The notes under the pieces: generated by a model
Told to the model about the DNA's origin: nothing
What the model saw: only the letters and a program-made list of their open reading frames with translations
Database searches by the model: none
NCBI RefSeq assembly: GCF_022539665.2
Contig: NC_081340.1
Location: forward strand, 6,013,357 to 6,077,356
DNA from: Daphnia carinata
Taxonomy: Eukaryota > Arthropoda > Branchiopoda > Diplostraca > Daphniidae
Direction: 5' to 3'
DNA length: 64,000 nt
In this document: piece by piece, positions 22,912 through 34,800 of the stretch
Position numbering within the stretch: the stretch's first letter is position 1
How the letters are laid out: each line of letters begins with the position of its first letter
Made by a program: the position numbers and the translations under genes

Positions 22912-24852
22912 TTATGTCGTTAGTACTATTCGGCTCATAGATGTAGGGGAACATGTGTTGCTTCTACTATCATCCACTTCCGCAAATTGGTTTGATGAAC
23001 GCAGAGAAGGACATTCAAGTTTGATGCCATCAACCAAAGGTGTGACCGGTGTCTGTAGTGCTGAACTACGTGGTGATTTATCTGGAACTTTACTGCATCG
23101 CCCTTTCTTGGCTGTTGTAGGAAAGGAAGGGTCAGCCGTTGATGACGATGCCGTAGACACTCCTGACTTCGGCTGTGAAAACTGGAACGTGGGATTTTTT
23201 TTTGAACTCGGTTCTGGAGACGGAGGAGGAGCACTAACGTTGACAGCGTCTGTCGAAAAACTGTCGTTGAGGTCCATTGTTTCCTCTGTTCCCAAGAATT
23301 CATCGAAAACCATGCGAAGACGACTTATTGCAGCCGCAACGACAGCTGCCCTACAATAGCCATTGCAACAAGAAATAAATGAGTTAAATCACACCAGTTT
23401 GCCAAACAAATGTTCTATTTTTGAATAACGCCAACTTCAAAATAACTATAAAAATAAGCAAAACAATTTTGTGATTTACTTCAATGTAACAGAGTTGACA
23501 TCTACGGGTTGTTTAAAGGTGAACGTAGATGTACTAGGCCCCATCGATGCTGTTTGCATTTGACTACCCGACGGCCCTTCTCCTGAAGGCGCTGAGAAGG
23601 CCGTTCCAGGATTTAAAACTGAATTCCCACTTGTAGAAGGAGTACTGGAAATTGCTGGAAACTTTCCTTTAGATATCGAGCACGCAGAAGCAGGCGTCGA
23701 TCCTATATTAAACTTGCCCGGCGCTTGCAAGGCGATAACAGGTGAAGCACCATTGCCCGAAGACGTCCTGTTTCCAAAGTGGAATGATACAGGACCAGTG
23801 GGATGGGTCAACTTGGGAAATGAGAATTCAGAAGAGTTGGTACTGGCCGCGGGGGTCAATGGATTCCCAGTAAAGAAAAAATTGGCTCTATCCAGGGCTG
23901 TAGTGCTACCAGTCTGCTTAGTGAATTAAAAGAAATTAAAAATTCATTCAAACTAATAATGAATTCAATATTAATATACGTTATTAGAAGTTTGATGGTC
24001 TGCGCCGACGAGCAGAGGAGACATATGTGCCAGTTTATGGAGAGGTTTTCCGAATAGAGTAGTTGCATCTAGTTTCGATGAAGCAGGAGTATGGGTGATG
24101 GATAAAATGAGTGATGTCAGTTCCGATGCATTCATCTCCTGAAGTGGATGACGACACAATTTCTGGAGTGTTTCTATCTGATATCTGTCGGCTAATGCTT
24201 GAATTTCCGACAAATTTGCCATTGCTGAGGATCGCAATTGCCCCGTGTAGATGAAACGCAAAAAATGCTTGAAAATGGATGGCTGCATGTCTTCAATGAT
24301 GATGTGGCTGGATGACGATTCCTCCTTTTCAAACAATCCGGCCAGTACAGGACTACGAGCTGTTAGAATTGAACGATGGGCAGTAAACGTTTTACTTTTG
24401 GAAGCCTGTCCAACTTGAAATTCGACATCAGTGAGGCGGCCATTTTTAGCAGAAATCCATAATTGTTCTGTCAGAAGAGTGTCCTCCAAATGGAATGCAT
24501 AATTCTTCAGTGTCTCCATAATCCTAAGTGATATCCAGCAGGCAATAGTGAGGGGTGTTTTCAATTCCGACAGCTCGGCGGAATAAACAGAATTCGGTCC
24601 TTCGGACGTGACGCGAAACATTCGCCGGCGTTGATCTGGTGAAGCACAAGTTGTAAAAAGAACTTCACCAATGTCGAAAACGGACGGTTGGCTAGATTTG
24701 GAGACTAAATAAATTACGTGTTGGAATGCGACAGTTTTAACGCCAAAACACACTTTAAATCCATCTTCTAATTCAATTTCGTGTGACTTGCTGTTGATGT
24801 TGGTTACATGCCATTCAATCTTGCACGTGGTGCTCTTCTCTGCAACGGACAT
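22912..24852 (-). CDS. BTB/POZ protein with FG-nucleoporin-like C-terminal tail
   Basis: Three exons: 23980-24852, 23480-23916 and 22912-23350 (total 1749 bases, 582 residues). Residues 1 to about 135 form an arthropod-type N-terminal domain, possibly a divergent MATH fold (CKIEWHVTNI; ACWISLRIMETL). Residues about 138-240 are a canonical BTB domain (RLTDVEFQVG; FTAHRSILTARSPVLAGLF; FKHFLRFIYTGQL), as in SPOP-like Cullin-3 adaptors. The second half is Ser/Thr/Pro/Gly-rich with F-x-F and FG patches (EFSFPKL, SFHFGN, STFTFKQP, PTFQFSQP). An apparent stop after VTLK at 23476-23478 falls inside the second intron: donor AA|gtaaat and acceptor 'ttgtag' join in phase into AAVVAAAISRLRMVFDEFLG. Intron retention would give a shorter protein. 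Confidence 0.82.
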
Positions 24853-25546
24853 TTCCCAACCTTTCTCACGGCAAGATCTTTATGTACAACAACGACCTTA
24901 CGCGGCCGCTCCAAGTGAACAACTGACAAAGCTGAAACTATAGGGAAAGGCAAGAAACAGATGAACAATAAAATAAGAGTCATTTACGTAGAATTTAAGG
25001 AAAGGAACAAAAGAAATAGGTAAATTTTGCTTTGATTTTTGCTTACCCATCCTCATCGCGCTAACGGGCAAAGCCAAATAGATCTCGGAATTTCCTTTTA
25101 CACTCCCCCCTAAAATAGAAAAAATAAACAAAAGAAGTAAGAAATGCGCGTGAACAAGTCTAGACCGGGTGTAGACACAAGTTAATTAGTCTATTACACA
25201 TGCCCAAATGCTAATTAAGGTCACCAGGGGATTACCCGCGTTTTATTCCCGGCACGAAAATAGAAACGAGATATATGCAGTAATTTGAGCGTACATAAAA
25301 GCAAGCTCTTTGGTGGACCATCTACTGCCACGTAAATTCCATCACGTCATCACGTTAAAAAAGCTTGAGGGTAACTCTTTTCGTTACGCACTTCTAGTCT
25401 CCTCCCAGTTCAATTCAGTTGCTGAATAGAGAATGCATTATGCTGCTCTTTGACTAAGAAGACGAGGGAACAAAAAACGCCGGGAGCCACGTACTGTTCC
25501 ACGGCAGGTTAGTAAACAATAAAAAGAAGCTGATTTTCAGGTTTGA
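24853..25546. promoter_or_regulatory. Divergent intergenic region between BTB gene and sulfotransferase-like gene
   Basis: There is no coding region. It must hold the promoters of both divergent genes. 'gcacttctagtctcctcccagttcaattcagttgctga' near 25390-25430 contains Inr-like TCAGT and CAGTT motifs about 140 bases before the plus-strand start. 'catcacgtcatcacg' occurs near 25341-25355. Confidence 0.4.
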
Positions 25547-27467
25547 ATGACGACGGGCAAAACTCGAATGTCTACGAAGGCCGTTCATCAGTTGTGCCAC
25601 GTTTACTGGCTTAGTAAGCGGCTTCACGTTTTTGTTGGTTGTGCCTTTTTAAAAAATAATTTGATAGAAATCAAATATTTTAGTATGGCGGATAAAGCTG
25701 AATCCAGTGGATTAGTGAGTAAGAACAGCAATAGTACAGTGTCATGTTTTGCCCAGCATTCGCACCGCATGCAAATGTTCATGTGCGTTTTATTTTTCAC
25801 ATCGTGTTTCGCTTTTCTGTTCGTCCTGGAAAGTAAATTAACCCAACAACAGAAAGCATTAGAGTTCGCCTATAAAGAATTCTATCTAAGACCGTTCCAT
25901 TACAAGCTGGACCCTTTCTCATACGTGGAACTGAAAAACGGAGCGCCAATTACTGAACCTGAGCCACCTAATCCGGATTTTATGTTCTCTTTCGAAGAGC
26001 TTCTGCTAAATAGATTCCTCGACTATTACCTTTGGGCTCAGGGTCCCACAGATGAAACCGACGTCACAACTGATCCGGATAGATTACCTTTGACAATCCA
26101 GGCTTTTGGTTCTCACTTACGTAACCGGCTGTATTACCAACTGGAACGTGATGAGCTCAAAGTCAATCCAATCCTTTTAACTGATCCAGCACTGCCGACT
26201 GATAGTAACCTTTTCTTTTAATTTAGAATCAATTCTGTACGTTAATGATTTTTTTTTGTTTTTTTTTTTAGTTAGAGACCCAGAGGATGGTATTGAATCG
26301 AATAAACTTCTTTGGAATGTGATACCTTACTGTAACGATCCTGTTTTGGAAGACGCCCTTCATGAGTTGGGAAATATCAACGGCTTTCTGTACACACGCG
26401 GTAACCACAGGAATTACAGGTAAACATAATTTACAAAAAAAAAAAATCTGATTTTTCTAATTAACTGAAATTAATTTCATTTCAATAGATTCATAAGTCG
26501 TAACGAATCGCGAGACATTGCTTCCATCATAGGCGCCATTCCCATCAAATTAGCTTATTTACATAATCACAATTTTATAAATTTCCAGAGGTAAGTCAAC
26601 CAATTCAACTGAGTAAACAAGGAAGTCTTTCTAGAAACTTGATCTCAACAGGTATGGCTTGAAGAGTCCCATACAAATCAGCATCGTATGCGATCCCATC
26701 GAAAGAAAACTCCGTCATTTCTACACGGAACGCTATAATTACAGAGAATGGGCGGAAGATTTCCCGATTTCACGCACGAACTGGTGGAGAGCGGTATTTA
26801 TTGCGACTTTAAAAGGCTGAAATATTTTTTGATTCATCAAATGAAACCTTTCTTACGGGCAGACTCTAGACGAATGCTTGGACAAGAATCAGCGAGAATG
26901 TAACTATGATGGAGTGAAAAACATTAAAGCTAAATCCGTTTTAGACATCGGACGTACATGGCTACCACGACGCGTCGAATGGACAATACCACAATTTTGT
27001 GAATACAACAGATGCGGGTAAAAAAATTGCTGTTAAACTACTAAAATATTATCGGCATTAATTGTTTCCCTAATCGATTCTTAAGGGATCTGGGACTCGA
27101 AAAAGATTTGGAATACGTCAAAGATGTCGTTAAACAAGAGTACACTGTTGTCGGCACGCTGGAAAAGATGAGCGAGACATTGGACCTTCTAGAAGCTAAG
27201 GTGCCTCAGTTCTTTAAAGGCATCAAGAAAATTTACTACCAAAAACGTAATTGAACTTACTTTTTGTTGGTTGAGTTGCTATTCATATCTTAACTGACTT
27301 TTTATTTTCTCATAGTGGCAGAAGTTCCCCAGGATGTCCCTGGTCCTGAAATTCCTGTTATCAATTCCGAAAGGAGAGCCGAAATGGAAAGGCGGTATGC
27401 GAAAGAAATAGAATTTTATCGTTTCGCGTCCCAGAAACTGGTAGAAGACCTGAAAATCAGCAAATAA
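25547..27467 (+). CDS. Pipe / uronyl-2-sulfotransferase-like type II protein, probably catalytically dead
   Basis: Seven exons (25547-26204, 26272-26419, 26489-26590, 26652-26793, 26863-27017, 27086-27246, 27316-27467) sum to 1518 bases, 505 residues. The Met at 25685 (MADKAESSGL) is an alternative start. One N-terminal anchor (MFMCVLFFTSCFAFLFVLE) makes it a type II Golgi protein. The C-terminal half matches the pipe/UST/HS2ST family: LDECLDKNQRECNYDG, QFCEYNRCG, EYTVVGTLEKM, QFFKGIKKIYY, KEIEFYRFASQKL. The PAPS-binding loop (family N-R-x-x-K-x-G-S) reads NVIPYCNDPV, without the Lys. The 3'-phosphate site (family RDPxxRxxSxY) reads CDPIERKLRHFY. The aligned catalytic His position (family L-K-H-V-x-F) reads LHNHNF. 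Family membership is solid; inactivity is inferred. Confidence 0.85.
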
Positions 27468-28136
27468 AAGTCAACAAAATAAACAAATGAATAATAACAA
27501 AATATGGACACAGAGTTCTTTCCATTTGTGGCATATAGAAAATAGTTGCAAGTCACACAATGACATCAGCAGGAGAAAATATTTCCTACCCTTTCAGTAT
27601 TTCACAAAAACCTTTTTCGTACAAAACATGGTGATGTGGCAAATACAATTTAATTTTCAATGGCACAAAGGTTTTTACATTTAATGATGTAATAACATTA
27701 TGCTGACACTCAATCCTTATAGCAACACAGCCAAAAGTGTTTAATAGTTTTAATAAAAATTAGCATCTTTAACACGTGATTGAGTAGTATTACCTTACTT
27801 TAACAGGTTTGGAAACCCATTTATTGCTCGTGATGCTGTTAAATTGCACATTACTTGGAACAAATGAGAAACACGTCATTGTTTACGTTCAAAATGGTAT
27901 TCGTTCACACCGTTGTCACATTTACCAACCAGCTGAGTGGTTAAAAATTTTTCAAAATGTCTGCTTGAAATTACTCTGCAAGGCATTCACATTTTCACAG
28001 TTAAGTATTGCATCTTACATGTTTAATAAATAATTATCAGTTAAGGAGGAACATGGGAAATAAATATTACAGTGTCAAACACTACTTTGGAATGAAGGAC
28101 CCCTAAATCAGGGTTGCGAAAAGCAAATGATTTTCA
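27468..28136. other. Convergent 3' flanks, no gene
   Basis: This AT-rich sequence lies between the plus-strand sulfotransferase-like stop and the minus-strand small secreted protein stop. 'aaataaaagtcaacaaaataaacaaatga' just after 27463 resembles a poly(A) signal region. Short plus-strand frames here have no protein character. Confidence 0.6.
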
Positions 28137-28604
28137 TCAATAATATACTGGACTGCCACTTCCATAGCTATCATAACCAGAATGATGGCCATAACTTGAT
28201 CCATGGCCGTAATCAGCCGAATGGCCATAATTTGAGTATCCGTACGATGGTTGGCAGCCTCCATGTTTCAAGCATTTCTACATAGTTCAATTAAATGATT
28301 TCTCTTTCACCATTGAGACCGGTGATGTTTTTACATCTTGACACCACTATTTACCTTGTAAAGTTTAGCTATTTTCTTTTCAATAATTTCAAGTAAATGT
28401 TCTGCTGTTTCCAGATCGTGTGAGTCACCAACTTGATCATCAGCAGCCACAGGTGCCACAGGATTGGCGAACGTGCCAATTACCACGAAGACGACAAACA
28501 CCACAACAATCTGCGTACGTGTTTGCAACATTCGTCCAAAATTTAAAGCAAATTCAATGAGAAATCTAGTGGTTCGCAAACACACTTACCATAAAAGTTT
28601 TCAT
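28137..28604 (-). CDS. Small secreted Gly/Tyr/His/Ser-rich protein, 103 residues
   Basis: Three exons (28590-28604, 28355-28510, 28137-28277; 312 bases). The first encodes only MKTFM. The second continues as IVVVFVVFVVIGTFANPVAP, completing a signal peptide with a likely cleavage after the FA of GTFA, then an acidic stretch and the helix LETAEHLLEIIEKKIAKLYK. The third gives KCLKHGGCQPSYGYSNYGHS, then repeats of YGH, YDS and YGS, ending SPVYY. Only two cysteines remain in the mature chain. The Gly-Tyr-rich tail recalls arthropod cuticle, eggshell or antimicrobial Gly-rich peptides, but no family is assigned. Phase-0 splicing throughout and a signal peptide make it a convincing gene. Confidence 0.78.
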
Positions 28605-30572
28605 GGTAGATTGCAACTTCCTTTGCAGGGGCTGTAGTAAAATATAAATATACAAAAAAGTGGATGGCGAAGTCTGAGTAAGAAATGACTAGTCCTTGCT
28701 TCCATCGGGCGACTATTTATACTACGCAGCTGCTGTGCATCGGTAATGTAGCAAGGCAATAGCAATTTTCTGAATTGACGCTTCAAAAAGGAAAATTTAT
28801 CGTCTAACATATAATCCCGGCATCTCTTTACTTATGTCCAGGGAAATCCTCTTTTCTTTTAATGTCGGCCAAGGTTCGACACAGTTTCGTTACACCTGGC
28901 GGCATCAAGCCCCTTATTTTCCCCTAATGATTTATTTATTTGCACTTCTTTCTTTGTCCCTTTTTCAAGGTAACTTCATACTAAAGTTTTTATATTTGAT
29001 TTCGAAATTTCAGCTGAATGTATTTCACAAGGCGGCACCGATCAGCTGTCATTACAAGAGTTATGGCCTAGTCAAGCTGCGGTTAGTGTCTCTACGGATG
29101 CTTGGTTTAATTTAATCGTTGGTAATGAATCGAACGTGTAAGGTTGTTCTCCTTCGTGTGGTCTGAAATAACGTAAGACATTGCGTTTTTAAACGATTAT
29201 AGCTTTAAGCGTTGACAACACGTTTGTTTCATCAGTTTCCGCTGATGGCAACATCGTGTTCAACTCATTAATTACGAATTTCCGATGAGACCACGAATTA
29301 ATACGACGTCGTAGATGTTCGTTGGATTAATTCGCATAACAGAAATAGATCTTTATTTCCTTTTTCAAGGACTCGACAGAGTGACGAGCGATCTTTAGTT
29401 TGGATCCTCGAGAATTTTCTTTTCGCGTTTCTCTTTTTTTCTATAACCATCACGCGTCCGTGTAACATCCCAAATAGCGCCAATTTAAGCTACGTGTGTG
29501 GGTTGGCTGTGTTATTTCAAGAGAAATAACGTCGAAAAAATCCACGTCTGTTTTGTCTGTGGAAGAGAAACAAAAATACAAGAATCATACAAACAACACC
29601 TTGCAACCCTAATCGTAATATCAGTCGTTACATAAAAATATGTGTAGGTGGTGGGTAGCTTGCACGTGTGTGTGTATAGCAGCAACATAACGTGTATTTG
29701 TTTAGCTCTAGACGAGATTTCCACGCGAAAACCCCATACATACACAAACAAATTTTTTTTTTCTCTTAGAGAAGAAAACATTTTTTTTTTCGTGTAAAAA
29801 AAAAGGGGGGACGAGAGAAAGTTGTTGCAATCCAACAGGGACGTGTGGGGGGGGGGGGGGTACGAGAAAATATACACAGCGGCGTAAAGAACACGCCCGA
29901 TAGTCAACAAAATCACGCTGCAAGATAAGGCAAAGTCTTAAAACCAATTCTCCTTTAAAACCATCAAAGAAAAAAAGGTAAAATTCTATTTTCTAATGTT
30001 GACGTTACCTACAAGATAAGGAAGGTTAGGGCGTTTTTAAACCATTTGGAAAAACATTTGACCATAACAAACTATACTTGTTTAAACAGTAATTCCTTTT
30101 TTGTTTCAAAGGACGGGAATGAAGAAAAATGATTTTACCTCGAATAAAGGGGGGGGGGAGAAAAAAAAAACGAAGTGTGACATTGGTGTACAGTAGGTAA
30201 TACACAGGTGAGCCATTTTGAGTGGTCAAATAACTGCCGCCGGATGATTGAACACTGGGCGTCTGCTGCAATAGTTGAACGGTACTCTTGTAAGTGTCAA
30301 AACGATTCGAAATACATAAAAAAAAACAGGAAGATACGTCGACTGGTTAAAAGAAAAAAAGGAGGGGGGGGGGTGCGCTAGGGTGGGCATAATGTTGAGT
30401 TCCAATATTTCCGCAACAAGAAATATTCATATTACGCATCCTACAATAAAAACAAATAACAAAGGGATCTATTTTTTCTATCTCTACAAACATCCATCAT
30501 TCAATGATTGAGTTCAGCGAATTTCTTCCAAAAATAGAGCCTTACACGCACGGAGTATGTATAAATAAATAT
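28605..30572. other. Intergenic, homopolymer-rich
   Basis: No gene is recognised. The first few hundred bases are the upstream region of the small secreted gene. From about 29740 onward there are long T, A and G runs (for example a G run of about 12-14 near 29848 and another near 30150), typical of the whole stretch up to 43 kb. Open frames here come from low-complexity sequence. Confidence 0.55.
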
Positions 30573-30837
30573 TTATAAAAGAAAAAGAAAAAGGACGAAA
30601 GGGCTGGCTTCACACGTACACACACGAAGAGGAGCATTGGCCGTCATCAGCTCTGACGATGGATTTATATACCAACCAGCAGCATCGTGAAAAGAAATCC
30701 AGAGTCCGTCTTCACGGTTTACACGCCGGTACACAAGTTCGCGTACGTCCTCGATAGCATTACAAAATATTCTCCACATCTACTTTGATGGATTTTCTTT
30801 TTGTTTCTATTATTTTTATTTTTGCCCCATCCGTTAT

Positions 30838-31085
30838 TTTAAAGAGAACGCCAGCTGGATTTCCGCGAAAGGAACTTCCAACGACGTCCAAAACGGCTCC
30901 GGCTGCGGACAGACGTGGGCAAAGAGCGACGTGTGGCGTCGTAGAAGCGACGCCTTACTTCGTCCACCATAACGTCCACTTCATCGCAATCGTCTTGCGT
31001 GTTGGTAGCGCCGGCATCCTCGACATAGCCCGACTCTTGGCGAGAGATGGGCTGCAATTGTAGCCATTCCATGATCCGTGCAGTT
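30838..31085 (-). other. Candidate exon downstream of NOS1AP
   Basis: After the acceptor 'aaactattcag' the minus strand reads LPLTARIMEWLQLQPISRQE, then SGYVEDAGATNTQDDCDEVD, VMVDEVRRRFYDATRRSLPT and a basic tail to a stop. Composition and codon use look coding and the segment is GC-rich against an AT-rich background. It could be an alternative 3'-terminal exon of NOS1AP (spliced from phase 0), part of its 3' UTR, or a separate small gene starting at the internal ATG (MEWLQLQP). I cannot identify its donor. Confidence 0.35.
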
Positions 31086-31870
31086 AGCGGCAACTGAATA
31101 GTTTCGGAGAAAAATAAAAATTGGAATCCAAAAAAAAAAAAAGAAAAAAAAGGACAACACGGTCATGCCGGTGATTAATCATGCCACAAAATGTCGTACA
31201 TATCATCAGCATAAGAGAGTTATTTGAAATTCTAAGAAAAAAAGAAATAAAAAATTCGAGCAAAGGAGCGAAAGGAGCGAGCAGAAAAAAGGTTAAATAG
31301 AAGGAAGAATCCCATGACTGCAACACTGATAAGCTGTTGAAAAATGTAAGACACACGATAGAAAACAAAAAAAACATGCGAATTGGAACAATGTCACGTT
31401 GAGAAATCATCGGCTGAATAAAACCGTGTAATGTCAGTTTCAGATCAAACAGGTACAGAGCTAATTCTTGTGTATTTTCTTTCCCTTGATTTCAATTTCT
31501 TGATGTAGTGGCTGGAGAGGAATTGATGTTAAAAAAATGAATTGATTTCTTGTCATAAGATTTTCATTTTTCTTTTTTCTCTATGGGATCGGCAAATCAA
31601 TCGGCGATGATGAGAGGAGCGAGAAATAGAGTGTAGGAGCCTGTTTTATGTTCTTGGATGCAAATACTTTTTCAAAAATGCGGATGAGATTTTGATTTGA
31701 GGAATTTGTCCGGTTGGAAATGTGCAACTGTTTCGAGAATGAAGAAGGGGGGAGGAGTTTTAAAAAACCAAAAACAAAAACAAGGCGATAGTTTTTCAGG
31801 ATGTGACGTCACGTCACCATGAAAAATTGCTTTCCATTTCCTCGTGTCCAGGGGGGATAGCTGCAATCTC

Positions 31871-34800
31871 TTACTTGGTAGTGTGACGGGCCCAGGAAGT
31901 GCGCTGAACCTGGGCAAGAATCTCGTTGCGGTGGGGAACCTTCTCGCTAGTGGACCGAGTGATGAAAGGTCCGTTGCGGCGGAGCGCACCGCCCGAGACG
32001 CTGGATGGGGTACGACATTCGTCACTACCACCGGCTTCGTTGCCCAGTCGGAGGTGTTCCAGTTGCTGGTGAAGGGTGGGCAGAGTAGGACGGCCTTGTC
32101 CACCACTTGTCATCGATTCCAATGACGAATCCATTCGCTGCCGATCTGAATCGGAACTGTGCAACGAGTTGACACTGGCACCGCCCCCGGAGCTGTCTTC
32201 GCCAATCAGCTGCAAGCGACGTATGACTTCCATCGATCTCAGAGCGGCCGCCGAAGCCGTCGAAACCGCTCCTCCTCCCAAATGACCAGAACCTAGACCG
32301 GAATCGTGCGATCCGCTCTGATCCACGTCTCCTAAAGGCAAAATAAATGTGGACGAAGGCCGCTGTAAGGCACTGGGCAACGGGTTGACGGCCGTCGCGG
32401 TCGGTCCGTTATTAACCGGACCCAGATTGTTATAGCTGGGCGAATGAGGCGAGTGATAATGAGGTTGGCTAACGATGGTCTGATTGCCTCCAAGAGTCAA
32501 ATGACTTGGCGAATTTTGGGCGGAGGAATTGTTCGTTTGAAATTGGAAGTAATTTTGCGGGTTGGTGGTCTGTTGCTGGCCCATCATTCCGGGACTGAGC
32601 GGAGAACCGCTCATGGCAGGAGGTAATTGTTGGAAATGAACTTGTTGTTGTTGCTGTTGCTGTTGGACGGCTTGAGCCAATAGGATGGCGTACTGTTGCT
32701 GCTGCTGTTGCAACTGATGCTGCAACTGCTGTGCCTGCATTTCGCGATTATTCTGCACAGAGCTGGCCGCGGCCGCCGTCAGCATTGCGGCGGCCATGTT
32801 AACCAATTCCTGCTGGCAGTCCACTTCGCGCAAAGTGGGAAGCCGAGAAGAAGCTTGCTGTTGTTGGACGGCCATCATCTGAAAATTTAAAGGCTACCGC
32901 GTCACCACAGAGAAGCAAAATAAAAGCAACCAATCACCGGAAGACAAAAGCAAGTCTATCGATTTTTTCTTATCCGGATGGGGGGTCGGGCATTGTTTGA
33001 ATAATTAAGGTAAACAAACTCACCTGAGGTATGGTAGACGGAGTCGGTAAATTGGAGATGACTGGAACTTTGCTTTCAAGCTCTTGCATTTGCGTCACTA
33101 GCGTTTGAATGTGATCCAGCAGCTCCTTGTTGTGAATTAAAAGCTGATGCGTTCTAGCCTGTAGAGGAAAACGAATCATTTTTTTTAATGTTTCGTTTTA
33201 CTTGGGAGGACTGGATTTGTGTTTTCTTGTACCTGGGCTTCGACGCGGGCGGCTGTTTCAGCGGCCAGCTGATCTTTGAGCAACTTGACTTGAGCGATAG
33301 CCGCTTGTGTTTGCTGCTGTTGCTGTTCCACTTGTTGTTTCAGGAGCAACACTTCGTGTTGCAGAGCCAACGGAGTGGTCCCTTGTTGCTGATTCACCTG
33401 AGTCGCGACGGCCGGCTCTGGGCGTGGGTACGATTGCTGTTGATGAATCAACTGTTCAAGTTGCTGACTCGAAGACGGCTCCAGACGAATGGGTTCCATG
33501 ACGCTTTTCGGCGAAGAGTCCAAGCTCACATTAAGAAGATCAACCGGATGATTGTGGTCAGTGACCTCTGCTGTTCCGTATTCCACTAAATCATTCAACG
33601 AATAGGCAAAGCAATAAGGAAAAAGAACAAATTGGCTTAGGCCTTTCCTTAAAAAAAATGAAAGGTCAAAGAAAAACAAGAATAATGAAACTTAACGAGC
33701 GAAACGGGTTCATTAGTTCCCGAAAGTCGTGGGAAAAAGGAAAAAAGAACCAGACAACATTATAGTTCATCAACTGCTATTTAAAAAAAAATAGGGGGAA
33801 GACGGGCCCACACCAACTTTGCTTTTTGTGTGTGTTTTATTCCAGCTAGCCCTCCAGTTCCCAGCACCTGTTCTTTTTCACACACTGATGCGGTCATCAG
33901 GTCCGTTTATTTATTACCAAAGAGGGACAGGGTAAAAACTGCCCAGCTCATAAAACGTGGGGTGGGCAGCCACGTGACGTCTTTTGCTCATTATCGGCAT
34001 TTTTACTTTACAAATCAAATAGTACGTTAGCTCATGCGACAGGCCAACTATTTCGAGAGTCTACACAACCCGTGCCAACACCTTCCCCAACCAAATAAAA
34101 TAAATTTTCGTGGAAAAAAAAAAAGAATTTGGGCCAGGGAGCAAAAAAAAAAAAGGATTCTGCGCAGTGTGTATCGGGAAAGGACAACACACACCTCCGC
34201 ACTTGCGTGACTGTCTGCGTTTCGAAAAATAGATCGGCGTCCACACAGCGCGACCAAAACGCGCGCTTCCCCTTTTTGTTTTTGTTTGCTAGTCGTTCCG
34301 AAATCAAAGAAACCTACACGTTACACACAAAATCACTGCGGCCCAGGAAAAATATGGAAGCCAAAAAAAAAATAAATAAATAAAACACAACACTAGAGTT
34401 GGAAGCGAGCCAAACTCATACACACACACACAAAAAAAAATAGACCGTACAGAGAGGATCGTCTTTCCCTTCTCACCTATCGTATTTCATATTTTTTTCC
34501 TACCATCGTTTCTATCTATCTTTCATTGGTACAATCTATCGCGTGCGTGATTGTCGCCGTGATGGCTCTCGTCGGTTGGCAAACTTGAAATAGCCACGGC
34601 AAATTTCATTTCGTGTGATGCGCACGAGCAAAAAAAAAAAAGGGGGGACGTATTTATATTTTTAAAATTTCTATAACGCAAATAAAAACAAAAATCGTGT
34701 GTAACTCTGCTATACTAAATCGTTCAACAAGAGTCTAACGATCCGTGCTTCCCGCCCCACTCACAAGAAGATGGACGGGCTTCACGCCCCACCCTCTTAG

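Noticed and set aside
22811-23359. Long plus-strand open frame of 182 codons
   Set aside because: It is antisense to the third BTB exon, which has proper splice phases and coding character; the plus-strand reading is low-complexity.
23476-23478. TAA as the true end of the BTB protein
   Set aside because: It overlaps a donor (AA|gtaaat) that joins in phase to an open 146-codon exon; kept only as the intron-retention form.
26205-26221. Stop codon ending the first sulfotransferase-like frame
   Set aside because: It lies in the first intron. Splicing after GATA at 26204 restores the family-matching frame with all later exons in phase.
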